A DNA stretch of 64,000 bases from an uncultured Psychrobacter sp. (lineage in GTDB: Bacteria; Pseudomonadota; Gammaproteobacteria; Pseudomonadales; Moraxellaceae), in assembly GCA_947501045.1 (NCBI GenBank), contig CANMUI010000004.1:1-64000 (forward strand). Direction: 5' to 3'. A program made the position numbers and the translations under genes. The notes below the pieces were generated by a model. That model was not told the DNA's origin and made no database searches. It saw only the letters and a program-made list of their open reading frames with translations. This document shows positions 56,245-64,000 of the stretch, in pieces. Position 1 is the first letter of the stretch, and each line of letters starts with the position of its first letter.

Positions 56245-56454
56245 TTACTCATTTAAATCATTTTTTCTAGTCTCTCTCCGAGCCTCAGCAATCAACTTCC
56301 GAACCCTAGCACTCTCCCTCAACACACAAGCCTCATATTCAGTAAGCGCTTCAGCTTCCTGTTTCTGCTGACTTTCCTGCTCTTGCTCCTGCTTAGCCTT
56401 TTCTTCCAAGTATTGTTCAAGCGCTTGTTGTTCATCTTGTTGTGAATCACTCAT
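56245..56454 (-). CDS. Small Gln/Glu-rich coiled-coil protein
   Basis: 69 residues, nearly all helix-forming: QQDEQQALEQYLEEKAKQEQ and a basic tail RVRKLIAEARRETRKND. GAGGAGGAAGTT ahead of the ATG is an excellent ribosome binding site, which supports real coding. No family. The gene is 19 bp behind the amidotransferase gene and probably in its operon. Confidence 0.7.
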   Translation of the reverse strand: MSDSQQDEQQALEQYLEEKAKQEQEQESQQKQEAEALTEYEACVLRESARVRKLIAEARRETRKNDLNE

Positions 56455-56472
56455 AACTTCCTCCTCATACTA

Positions 56473-57219
56473 TCATTTTCTGCTTGCTGCTATCCGATTG
56501 AGCATAGCGCCTAATCGTTCATTATTCTCTTCAATATATTTATCGCCTAGCGCTAGTATCTCAGCGGGTGATTGTACCGTTTCAGGGTAGTCTTCAAGGC
56601 CACTTTGGATAGCGGCATTACCATTCGATACCATCTTAGCGAGGCTCTCTTTAGTCACTTCAAAGTGACATTGCCAAGCCAATACCCAAGTGTCTAGCTT
56701 TTCATGCTTTGGGGTTTGATAGATAAAGCCTTGATTTGCCCAAGCTTCTGTTGAAGCGATAATACTCGCGCCTTTGGGACAGTCAAAACCCTCACCATGC
56801 CAGTGAAATACCGTAAAGTCTTTAGACAGGTCTTGTAATAAAGGGTGCGCTTGTCCGGCTTCAGTCAATTGCATTGGTAACCAACCGATTTCTTTGACTC
56901 CAGACGGCTGAACATTCGCGCCTAAACAATGAGCGATAAGCTGCGAGCCTAAGCAAATACCGATGACGGTTTTGCCCGCGTCAATGGTTTGGGTAATCAA
57001 TTCTTTTTCTGCGATGAGCCAAGGGTGCTTTTCTTCATCATACACGCTCATTGGCCCGCCCATGACGATCAGCCAATCAAAGCTGTCGGGCGTTGGCAGG
57101 GCGTGATTATCGTAAGAACGACTGACCGTAATCGGATGATTATGAGCGTTTGCCCACTGTTTGATAAAGCTTAGATCCGCATAATCGGTATGAAATAGAG
57201 CATGAATACGTAATGTCAT
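56473..57219 (-). CDS. Class I glutamine amidotransferase-like protein
   Basis: 248 residues with GATase1 fold: WLIVMGGPMSVYDEEKHPWL, nucleophile elbow GICLGSQLIAHCLGA and histidine in VFHWHGEGFDCPKG and GHFEVT-like CHFEVTKESL. Similar to the YfeJ/GMP synthase-like stand-alone amidotransferases, role unknown. AAAGAGGTAACTT precedes the ATG. Probably heads a two-gene unit with the small coiled-coil gene. Confidence 0.88.
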   Translation of the reverse strand: MTLRIHALFHTDYADLSFIKQWANAHNHPITVSRSYDNHALPTPDSFDWLIVMGGPMSVYDEEKHPWLIAEKELITQTIDAGKTVIGICLGSQLIAHCLGANVQPSGVKEIGWLPMQLTEAGQAHPLLQDLSKDFTVFHWHGEGFDCPKGASIIASTEAWANQGFIYQTPKHEKLDTWVLAWQCHFEVTKESLAKMVSNGNAAIQSGLEDYPETVQSPAEILALGDKYIEENNERLGAMLNRIAASRK

Positions 57220-57288
57220 AAGTTACCTCTTTAAATCTTGCGTATAAACAGTCAAGCCAATTCTGCAAAACCCTATAGGCATCAATCG

Positions 57289-58026
57289 CTAACCACAAAT
57301 AGCCAGATACTGGCGTACGACGTTATCCATACCTTGCTCTAATGACTCAACGGTGAAGGCATGACCAATCGACACTTCGGTGACATCGCCAAGGCTGAGC
57401 AGATCGGCTAAATTATCTAAATTTAAATCGTGTCCGGCGTTGACGCGTACGCCGTTTTGAGTGGCAAGTTTAATACAGTCGCTAAATCTTTGTTTTACTT
57501 CGTCAAACTTATCATTATGACCATTCTCATAAGCGCGCGCCCATTCTTCGGTATAGATCTCAACCGTTTTTACGCCACTGTCTATTACCGCCTCAATTTG
57601 TTTGATATCTGGATCGACAAATACCGCGCAGCGCGTGCCAAAGGCTTGCATCTCTGCCGTTAATTTGGACAGCATATCCTTATGTTTAATGATATCGAAA
57701 CCATGATCGGAGGTGAGCTGATCTACGCTATCGGGTACCAGCGTACATTGATGCGGTTTTACTTCTTGAATAAGTTCTAAAAAGCGCTCGTTGGGATTGC
57801 CTTCGATATTGAACTCGATGTCTTTATAGTCTTGTAGAAACTCGCTGATATCATAGACGTCTTGATATCTGATATGACGCTCATCAGGTCTAGGATGCAC
57901 AGTAAAGCCTTTCACGCCGAGATCAATCAGCTTTTTTACAAAGTACAATAGATTAGGATAATCGGTACCGCGCGAGTTACGGATTAAGGCCAGTTTGTTT
58001 AAATTGACGCTAAATAATGTGCTCAT
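57289..58026 (-). CDS. pdxJ: Pyridoxine 5'-phosphate synthase
   Basis: Last ring-forming step of vitamin B6 synthesis, from deoxyxylulose 5-phosphate and 3-amino-1-hydroxyacetone phosphate. 245 residues, beta/alpha barrel; VNLNKLALIRNSRGTDYPNL, FTVHPRPDERHIRYQDV, and VNAGHDLNLDNLADL are typical, as is EVSIGHAFTVESL at the end. Usual length 240-245. Family usually sits in the rnc-era-recO operon, but here it is alone, followed by an amidase gene on the same strand. AAAGGATATCTT precedes the ATG. Confidence 0.93.
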   Translation of the reverse strand: MSTLFSVNLNKLALIRNSRGTDYPNLLYFVKKLIDLGVKGFTVHPRPDERHIRYQDVYDISEFLQDYKDIEFNIEGNPNERFLELIQEVKPHQCTLVPDSVDQLTSDHGFDIIKHKDMLSKLTAEMQAFGTRCAVFVDPDIKQIEAVIDSGVKTVEIYTEEWARAYENGHNDKFDEVKQRFSDCIKLATQNGVRVNAGHDLNLDNLADLLSLGDVTEVSIGHAFTVESLEQGMDNVVRQYLAICG

Positions 58027-58068
58027 AAGATATCCTTTCGATAGTGTTGGTTATAATTATAGATAAGG

Positions 58069-58935
58069 TTAATAAAAATTCTCTGTACCAGCATACTTCT
58101 TATTGAGCGCTTTTAAAATAGCATAAGTCTCTACGTCCATCACCCCGGTTGGGTTTTGCGGCCTAAAGTGCAATTGAAACGCATAAATGACATCACGGCT
58201 TGGCTTGTCCCAGACGTCTGTGTCATTAATCTGATAGCCATATTCACGAAACTCGTTTTTAATCTCCGCTATCGTCGGCACTGCTACCTGAACTTGAGCC
58301 ATAAAGTAGCGTTTATCCGCCTCATCATACCAAGCGCCAATACCATATTGCTCATACAACTGCTGCCAGGGGAACTTAGCGCCGGGGTCAATTTTACGCG
58401 AGGGCGCAAGGTCAGAGTGGCCAATGATATTTTTGGGTGCAATGTCATACTTAAGAGTCAAATCTCGTACGAGCTGTGCGACCTTTTTAATCTGCAATTC
58501 ATTAAAGGCGACAAAATGCTCGTAAGGATGATATTTGAGCTTACCATCTCTTAGTGCGCCTCTATACTCAGGCTGAATTCCCGCATTGACGATCTCAATG
58601 CCGATAGAGGTGTCATTCAAGATAGTCCGACCAGCAAAGCTGCCATCGCCGGCGTGCCAAGCGCGCTCGCTCTCTGGTACTAAGTTATAAATCTTATCAT
58701 CGTTGTGATCTAAAATAAGATAATGCGCGCTGACTTTGCCTTCGGTTAATAGCTTGATGGAGCGCTCATTATCGCTGACCGTATAGTGCAAAACGATCGT
58801 TTTAATGCGCTCACTTTTACCCGTTGCCTGATAAGTGTCGCTATCGATAATGTAGCGCGGTTGGGTAGTGACGCAGCTGATCAAAGGTAGGGTCAATAAA
58901 GAAGCTAAAATTAAAGCAGTAAAGTTTTTTGTCAT
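58069..58935 (-). CDS. N-acetylmuramoyl-L-alanine amidase, AmiD-like lipoprotein
   Basis: Exported zinc amidase cutting the lactyl-peptide bond of peptidoglycan. Lipobox LISC (C21). Residues 45-200 are Amidase_2: zinc histidine in IVLHYTVSD, DTSIGIEIVNAG, and IIGHSDLAPSRKIDPGAKFP; a PG_binding_1 domain closes the protein (IKNEFREYGYQI, FQLHFRPQNPTGVMDVETYA). 288 residues, similar to E. coli AmiD (276). Probably in the outer membrane, taking part in muropeptide recycling. It ends 43 bp after pdxJ's start side. Confidence 0.93.
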   Translation of the reverse strand: MTKNFTALILASLLTLPLISCVTTQPRYIIDSDTYQATGKSERIKTIVLHYTVSDNERSIKLLTEGKVSAHYLILDHNDDKIYNLVPESERAWHAGDGSFAGRTILNDTSIGIEIVNAGIQPEYRGALRDGKLKYHPYEHFVAFNELQIKKVAQLVRDLTLKYDIAPKNIIGHSDLAPSRKIDPGAKFPWQQLYEQYGIGAWYDEADKRYFMAQVQVAVPTIAEIKNEFREYGYQINDTDVWDKPSRDVIYAFQLHFRPQNPTGVMDVETYAILKALNKKYAGTENFY

Positions 58936-58991
58936 GAATATTCTATATAAAGTAAAGGATACGCTAAATTTAGTTAAGATTGACTATAGTA

Positions 58992-60395
58992 CTATTTGCC
59001 AAGCATCTTATTAGATAAATTACTATCTACCTCATTTGATGTTACTACGATCTTTTTGTAACCAATTACCCCTAAAATGATAAACACTGCCAACAACACA
59101 TAGGCATTGAAGGACAAGGCGGCAGGTGAGAAGGGTAGTAGCAGTAAGGATATAAAGACAATACTAATGAGTACCGATAAATAATTTAAAATGCCTGCCT
59201 GATTTTTCCGGCGCTCGTTAAGTAGGTCAGCCATGGTCACATAAGCGAAGCCCACGGTAATCCCTAAAGAGGCCATACTGACGATATCGAGTAAATAGTT
59301 GCGACCCAGCCAAGGCGAGAATAAGCAAACTACAGCGATCAATACCACGGTTTTGGTTTTACTAAAGCGCTGGTTTTTATCGGTAAAAACGCTCGGTAAT
59401 AATGACGAGTCGCCCATAGATTCTAATAGCTTGACTGACGATAATATAAAGCCGTTGATACCGCTGAGTATCGAGCCGATCATAGCGATGGACAGTAGTG
59501 CAATGCCAATGCTACCGATACGATTATCTACGCCTTCACCTGTTGCCCAGTTGCTACTTTCAATGGCCTCGTAATCAAAGTTCATATTCAGCGCGGTAAA
59601 GTAGTTGATCAAAAAGTAAAATAACACGCCTGCGACGAGTGAGATCAAGATAATACTTTTAGTTTTGGTTTTTGAGTCACTGATAGATTTGGAGATCTGC
59701 GGTGTGGTCTCAAAACCGACATACGCCCACGGCATTACCGCCAAAATAGGCAGCCAAACAAGGCTGGTGATAGAGCTACTTTGCATATCGGTAGGCAAAA
59801 AAGTCTCAGTAGAAGGGACGGCCCAAAGCGAGCCAAAGAACAGCGCCGTCACCGAGACAATCATAAATAGCGCAATATATAGCTGGATTTTTGCCCCGAC
59901 CTGCACGCCTCTGAGGTTAATATAGCTAAATAAAATAATTGCCGCGCTACACAAGAATACCTCACTGGCATATACCTCCCAGCCCGCGATAGTGTAGAGA
60001 TAGCCAAGTTGTAAGCTATCCGGCAATAGATATCTTAATAATAAAGCTACGGCTGATATATTCAGCGCCACGATAGAGATATAACCTATCGCCACGCCCC
60101 AGCCATAAACGTAAGCGTGTTTGCGATTGATATATTTTTCAATCCAATAGATGCCGCCTGATTCGTTCTCAGGCGTTTGGGTGAGTAGATTGATATAAGC
60201 ACGTGCGACCATGTAAATGGCCCAAGTACCGATAATAATAGCGACGGATGAGCCTAATAGCTGCGAGCGCGGCAAAAATAAATCGCCTGGCATCACATAA
60301 GCGCCCCAGCCGATAATTGCGCCAACGCTAATAGCTATGGCTTGTAGATAGCTGATATTCTCAGTTTTTTTTGTGGTTGTTTTTTTCGTGCTCAT
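58992..60395 (-). CDS. APC family amino acid permease
   Basis: 467-residue transporter with 12 predicted helices. GAIIGWGAYVMPGDLFLPRS in the first helix and WAYVGFETTPQISKSISDSK in the sixth are the helix-break signatures of the amino acid-polyamine-cation family. Start at 60395 (MSTKKTT) because AGGGGGAATCCA precedes it; the upstream ATG at 60413 has none. Substrate unknown. Its 56-bp distance from the amidase is short, so the two may be read together. Confidence 0.92.
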   Translation of the reverse strand: MSTKKTTTKKTENISYLQAIAISVGAIIGWGAYVMPGDLFLPRSQLLGSSVAIIIGTWAIYMVARAYINLLTQTPENESGGIYWIEKYINRKHAYVYGWGVAIGYISIVALNISAVALLLRYLLPDSLQLGYLYTIAGWEVYASEVFLCSAAIILFSYINLRGVQVGAKIQLYIALFMIVSVTALFFGSLWAVPSTETFLPTDMQSSSITSLVWLPILAVMPWAYVGFETTPQISKSISDSKTKTKSIILISLVAGVLFYFLINYFTALNMNFDYEAIESSNWATGEGVDNRIGSIGIALLSIAMIGSILSGINGFILSSVKLLESMGDSSLLPSVFTDKNQRFSKTKTVVLIAVVCLFSPWLGRNYLLDIVSMASLGITVGFAYVTMADLLNERRKNQAGILNYLSVLISIVFISLLLLPFSPAALSFNAYVLLAVFIILGVIGYKKIVVTSNEVDSNLSNKMLGK

Positions 60396-60504
60396 TGGAT
60401 TCCCCCTGAGCACAAAAGGTAAAAATCAGTTGTTTTATAATTAGTTTGGTACATAAAAGCCTTGTGGTTGTCGGGATTTATGCTATAGCGCTACCCTTTT
60501 AGTC

Positions 60505-61254
60505 CTACCGAATCTTTTTAGCCAGCACTTGTTTCCAGCTGTTCTCCAAGCACTCAATAGCAAGCCACGGCTCAATCTGCTCAGCAGCAAATTTCTCTTT
60601 GCTATTGGCCAGCTGCCAAAGCCTCTCAAGGGTGGCAAATGGATAAGGACGTTCGATCAAATATACGGGCAGATCAGCGTCAATCATGCCATCGCGTACC
60701 ATCTCGAAGTACCAGCCAGCGATACCTTGTTTGCTGACCCAAGCGGCGATGTTAGGGACTTTGGTAAACTGACCAATTTGATCGTTGATTTTGTAGCAGG
60801 GACGACGCGGCTGTACGATGCGTAATTGCACGCTGTCGCTATCCTCAACGTTGCCATAGTGAAAAACATCACCAATACAAACGGTACGCTCATCCATCTC
60901 CAGCAGACCATCTATAGCTTCGGTGGTGAGGTTTTCACCTAAGGTACCGATGCGTACTTTTAGATTAAACTCGTTATTAATCTTTTCATAAGTCGCCGTT
61001 GGCAGCTGATGCACGGCTTTTAACGGGCCACCATGATGACGGCGATCGGCTTGCTCATCGGTGCTGAGACCCATAAAGTTGACAGCGACAGGCGCTTTAA
61101 TTGGTGCTTTATCAATAGCGCTCATCTGTTCACGGGCAAATGGCATAGCTTTGCCAGCACGGACCTCGGTTAGATTAGCAATATGAAGAGGAAGGGGATG
61201 ATTGAAGTCGGTCTTGGCTGGCGGTTCGCCCGCTGTTGTATATTCTGCGTTCAT
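60505..61254 (-). CDS. MOSC domain protein (YiiM-like)
   Basis: 249-residue protein with MOSC domain: TEVRAGKAMPFA, the DEQADRRHHGGPLKAVHQLP segment and GTLGENLTTEAIDGLLEMDE, RPCYKINDQIG with the conserved cysteine that may coordinate molybdenum. The C-terminus has the YiiM 3-alpha domain. Family members reduce N-hydroxylated compounds such as 6-hydroxylaminopurine by a molybdenum cofactor; this one is probably similar. It is 109 bp after the APC gene's start side and own promoter likely. Confidence 0.9.
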   Translation of the reverse strand: MNAEYTTAGEPPAKTDFNHPLPLHIANLTEVRAGKAMPFAREQMSAIDKAPIKAPVAVNFMGLSTDEQADRRHHGGPLKAVHQLPTATYEKINNEFNLKVRIGTLGENLTTEAIDGLLEMDERTVCIGDVFHYGNVEDSDSVQLRIVQPRRPCYKINDQIGQFTKVPNIAAWVSKQGIAGWYFEMVRDGMIDADLPVYLIERPYPFATLERLWQLANSKEKFAAEQIEPWLAIECLENSWKQVLAKKIR

Positions 61255-61406
61255 TGAACGTCCTATGGAATATTATATCAATAAGTAAGTCTTAGATAAG
61301 AGGATTATCTTAGCGCAATTAATATGGTTTTTCATACTATTAATTGCGCCGGTTACCACTTAATCGCGCTAAGATTGTCACTAATACGTCCAATAAACTT
61401 AAGATA

Positions 61407-61447
61407 AAAAAAGACCAGACAAGCTACATGAGCCATCTAGTCTCTTT
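61407..61447 (-). terminator. Terminator of rsfS
   Basis: On the minus strand AGACTAGA pairs with TCTGGTCT (wobble) and GGC with GCT-like bases further in; a run of seven T follows. Lies 35 bp past the rsfS stop codon. Confidence 0.65.
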
Positions 61448-61482
61448 GAATTTGCGTCGGTTTTATTGAACGCTTTTATCTT

Positions 61483-61884
61483 TTAATTACGTCGTCCCGC
61501 TTTCTTCTCGCGCGGGGTGGCGACCAGTTCAGCTAAGCTTTCAGGTGACGACCATAGACCTTCTAAGTCATAAAACTCACGCGCTTGTGGCATCATCATA
61601 TGCACGACAACAGCGCCTAAATCAATCAATGTCCAGTCAGAATCGTTGCCACCTTCGCGGCCAAGTGGCATAAAACCCGCCTGCTTAGCATCAGCGCCCA
61701 AGTTGTCTGCCATCGCGCGTACGTGGCGCTTGGAGGTGCCATCAGCGATAACGATACGCTCCATCACATCGGTCAAATCTTCTACATCCAAAACCGTTAT
61801 GTTCTTGGCTTTCATATCGGTTAAAGATGTTTTAACTAAGGCTAAGCATTGTTCTAAGCGTTCATTAGTCATGGTATTGGTCAT
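61483..61884 (-). CDS. rsfS: Ribosome silencing factor
   Basis: Small protein that binds ribosomal protein L14 and prevents joining of the subunits in stationary phase or starvation. 133 residues with DMKAKNITVLDVEDLTDVME, RIVIADGTSKRHVRAMADNL, GNDSDWTLIDLGAVVVHMM and REFYDLEGLWS, all typical RsfS (DUF143). The first ATG and one four codons later are both possible. Next to nadD in the same direction, a common order in gammaproteobacteria; 120 bp gap. Confidence 0.96.
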   Translation of the reverse strand: MTNTMTNERLEQCLALVKTSLTDMKAKNITVLDVEDLTDVMERIVIADGTSKRHVRAMADNLGADAKQAGFMPLGREGGNDSDWTLIDLGAVVVHMMMPQAREFYDLEGLWSSPESLAELVATPREKKAGRRN

Positions 61885-62001
61885 AAATGTTAATCTCTTG
61901 AATCAATAATAAAAGTATAAAGTAATAGTAGTATAAGTAATCTAAGGCTACTAAAAAATGAGTATAGACAAAACGATGTCAATAGAGTGATTTTAACGGA
62001 A

Positions 62002-62907
62002 TTACGCCGCAGAATATAGCTGATGCGCAATAATATAACGATAAACTGCAGGATTGAGCAGTTTTATGAATGCAGTAGAGGGATTACTTATCAATTCAGT
62101 GCTTGTTAATTTAGTATTAAATAGGGGCTGGCTAAGCTGCTTACGGATAAGGGTACTCGATATGGTAGCAATCGGATAAGGATCTAGATAAATGCGTCCT
62201 TGGCGCTCATTGTTCAAGGGCTGGGGGTTTGTTTGTTGGATTGACAATGGTTGATTTGGCGCTTGCTTGACTGGTAAAAATAAAGTATTGATCGGCTGCG
62301 TAAGATTTGCCGGGATATCAGTAATTTGTTTTTTTAGTTCAATAGGCATTTGGATACTAGCTACTTGACTATCAGGTACTTGACTAACAGGCACTTGGGT
62401 CTCTGGCGTGTTGGTGACTACTGATTGATCTGCTTGCACCGGATTGGTATTAGCAAAGCGCTCAAAGACCCATAGATGGACATAGTCGGTAAGCTTTAAA
62501 CCGTCTTTCCATTTATCCAAACTAGATAAGCTATCCATGCCCATAATAAATATCAAGCTATCGTTTGGATAGTGCTGCTTTAATTTACGAACACTATCAA
62601 TGCTATATACAGGTGGAGACTGCCAAAGCTCAAGCTCACTGATTTGCAGGGGAGTATCTTTGGTAGCCAGTTTGAGCATAGCCAATCGGTGTTCAGGGGC
62701 AATAGTTTTTTGTTTAAACGGTGAGCGTGCATTGGGTAATAGCGACACATATAATGAGCGCTGCTCCTCTTTAGCTATGGGCAACAGCTTATTATACACT
62801 TGCATGGCCATCTGGATATGACCGTTATGGACGGGATTAAATGAGCCACCAAGATAAGCACGGATAGCTGAGGTGGCAGGATGAGCAGAAGTAGGTTGTG
62901 TATTCAT
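62002..62907 (-). CDS. nadD: Nicotinate-nucleotide adenylyltransferase with insertion
   Basis: Makes nicotinate adenine dinucleotide from NaMN and ATP in NAD synthesis. Nucleotidyltransferase motif GGSFNPVHNGHI (20-31), FIMGMDSLSSLDKWK and ISSTLIRKQLS (catalytic and nucleotide-binding) are all present. The 301 residues exceed the usual 210-220 because of a polar, Gln/Pro-rich stretch at about 153-235, with repeated SQVP-like units, inserted between the usual VHLWVFER and RIYLDPYPIATISS. Function should remain if the insert loops out. Neighbours rsfS and pta. Confidence 0.94.
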   Translation of the reverse strand: MNTQPTSAHPATSAIRAYLGGSFNPVHNGHIQMAMQVYNKLLPIAKEEQRSLYVSLLPNARSPFKQKTIAPEHRLAMLKLATKDTPLQISELELWQSPPVYSIDSVRKLKQHYPNDSLIFIMGMDSLSSLDKWKDGLKLTDYVHLWVFERFANTNPVQADQSVVTNTPETQVPVSQVPDSQVASIQMPIELKKQITDIPANLTQPINTLFLPVKQAPNQPLSIQQTNPQPLNNERQGRIYLDPYPIATISSTLIRKQLSQPLFNTKLTSTELISNPSTAFIKLLNPAVYRYIIAHQLYSAA

Positions 62908-62943
62908 GGTGTCATTGTAATAAAAGATAATGATAATAAAAAA

Positions 62944-62971
62944 CCGCTTACCATAAATTTATGATAAGCGG
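62944..62971 (-). terminator. Terminator of pta
   Basis: On the minus strand CCGCTTATCAT pairs with ATGGTAAGCGG (one mismatch) around AAATTT, followed by a T run. Lies about 30 bp past the pta stop codon, between pta and nadD. Confidence 0.85.
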
Positions 62972-62998
62972 CGACTAAGCTTATTTTATATCGCTAAA

Positions 62999-64000
62999 CT
63001 AAATCAAATCGCTATAAGCTTGAATAGCGGTCAAAGCGATAGTGTACACAATATCATCGACCAGCGCGCCGCGTGATAGATCGTTTACTGGTTTATTCAA
63101 TCCTTGTAGCATCGGACCGACACTGATGACATTGGCACTGCGCTGCACCGCTTTATAAGTAGTGTTACCGGTGTTGAGATCAGGGAAGATAAACACATTG
63201 GCTTGACCGGCAACTTTGGAATCCGGCGCTTTTTGTTTGCCAACACTCATGACCGAGGCGGCGTCATACTGCAAAGGCCCATCAACTGCTAATTCAGGGG
63301 CACGCTCGCGGACGATTTCGGTTGCCCGCGTGACCTTTTCAACGTCAGCGCCGCTACCTGAAGCTCCCGTTGAATAGCTGATCATCGCAACCTTTGGCTC
63401 AATACCGAAAGCCGCCGCAGACTGCGCTGACTGAATAGCAATCTCGGCAAGCTCTTCAGCGTTTGGATTCGGATTAATCGCGCAGTCGCCATAAACCACG
63501 ACTTGCTCCGGCAATAGCATAAAGAAAACTGATGAGACTAAAGAGTACTGCGGCGCGGTTTTGATAAGTTGAAACGCTGGACGTACGGTATTGGCTGTGG
63601 TATGAATGGCACCAGAGACGAGGCCGTCCACTTCATCCATCTGTAGCATGATCGTACCTAAAAACACTAGGTCTTTTAACTGCTCGGTAGCTCTTACTTC
63701 CGTGGTTTTGCCTTTACGGCGTTCAACGACGGCGTTGATATACTTATTCATATCTAAGCTGTCAGGATCAAGGATCTCTAAACCTTCTGGCAAGATTAGA
63801 TTACGGTTTTTGGCCACTTGCTCGACCTCGCTACGCTTAGCAAGGAGTACGCAATCAGCGATACCGCGGCTTTGACAGATACATGCCGCCTCCACCGTGC
63901 GCGGTTCAGAGCCTTCTGGTAGCACGATACGTTTTTTGGCTTGCTGCGCTTTTTTGACCACCTGATGGCGAAAAGCGGCAGGCGATAGGCGCGGTTTATG
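62999..64000 (-). CDS. pta: Phosphate acetyltransferase, 3' part
   Basis: Interconverts acetyl-CoA and acetyl phosphate, in the acetate overflow pathway. The visible 333 residues form the phosphotransacetylase catalytic domain: RIVLPEGSEPRTVEAACICQ, GLVSGAIHTTANTVRPAFQL, VMSVGKQKAP, and NVISVGPMLQGLNKPVNDLSRGA (in parts). The frame runs open to the window edge through HKPRLSPAAFRHQVV, so the long form with N-terminal domains (about 700 residues) is likely; the GTG at 63961 is not the start. acs has the opposite role. Confidence 0.94.
   Translation of the reverse strand, partial: HKPRLSPAAFRHQVVKKAQQAKKRIVLPEGSEPRTVEAACICQSRGIADCVLLAKRSEVEQVAKNRNLILPEGLEILDPDSLDMNKYINAVVERRKGKTTEVRATEQLKDLVFLGTIMLQMDEVDGLVSGAIHTTANTVRPAFQLIKTAPQYSLVSSVFFMLLPEQVVVYGDCAINPNPNAEELAEIAIQSAQSAAAFGIEPKVAMISYSTGASGSGADVEKVTRATEIVRERAPELAVDGPLQYDAASVMSVGKQKAPDSKVAGQANVFIFPDLNTGNTTYKAVQRSANVISVGPMLQGLNKPVNDLSRGALVDDIVYTIALTAIQAYSDLI

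Overview
The window looks like chromosomal DNA of a Moraxellaceae gammaproteobacterium, most likely Psychrobacter. This rests on moderate GC with AT-rich intergenic regions, the gene families present (acetate-type symporter with its DUF4212 partner, ETF-ubiquinone oxidoreductase, DUF4062-like and MltB_2-type proteins), and the lack of any phage, plasmid or Gram-positive signature. Genus is inferred from protein character, not from a database search. No rRNA, tRNA, CRISPR array or complete insertion sequence was recognised.

Layout. 0-10 kb: the 3' part of a TRAP large permease, a cytosolic 5'-nucleotidase, a rhomboid protease, a symporter operon (DUF4212 plus SSS), an alanine/sodium symporter, and an ETF-QO with a long acidic N-terminal extension. 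10-22 kb: DUF1285, glutamate racemase, a DUF4062-like protein, an MltB-type transglycosylase, an orphan PAAR-zincin effector-like gene followed by two overlapping lipoprotein genes, lipoate ligase, a zincin-motif lipoprotein and an M28 peptidase. 22-27 kb: an AT-rich accessory stretch with a membrane protein, a broken copy of the 3' end of a GMC oxidoreductase, a STAS-GHKL ATPase gene, the intact GMC gene and trpR. 27-41 kb: a lone trpB beside trpR, a MITE-like element, an orphan TRAP solute-binding protein divergent from an aromatic-type monooxygenase/DUF2783/MBL cluster, an OYE reductase, a YhiN-type flavoprotein, acs and a renalase-like flavoprotein. 41-48 kb: pgsA, two stress-type flavin/PLP-oxidase-fold proteins and purL. 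48-56 kb: a mosaic accessory block with a foreign high-GC transglutaminase gene, kbl-tdh, a second copy of the purL 3' end, palindromic repeats, small unknown genes, an orphan XRE regulator and an HTH-ImmA/IrrE protease with an unknown partner. 56-64 kb: core genes (glutamine amidotransferase, pdxJ, AmiD-type amidase, APC permease, MOSC protein, rsfS, nadD, 3' part of pta).

How they work together. Metabolic themes are carboxylate uptake and acetyl-CoA activation (symporter, acs, pta), amino-acid metabolism (alanine uptake, threonine to glycine by tdh/kbl, tryptophan synthase beta with its repressor) and envelope upkeep (murI, MltB, AmiD, pgsA). The strongest candidates for undescribed biology are the PAAR-metallopeptidase gene with its tandem lipoproteins (probable type VI effector and periplasmic immunity), the ImmA/IrrE pair, and two accessory segments built the same way: an intact gene, cargo, then a diverged copy of that gene's 3' end abutting a GTAGGGTGG-type repeat.
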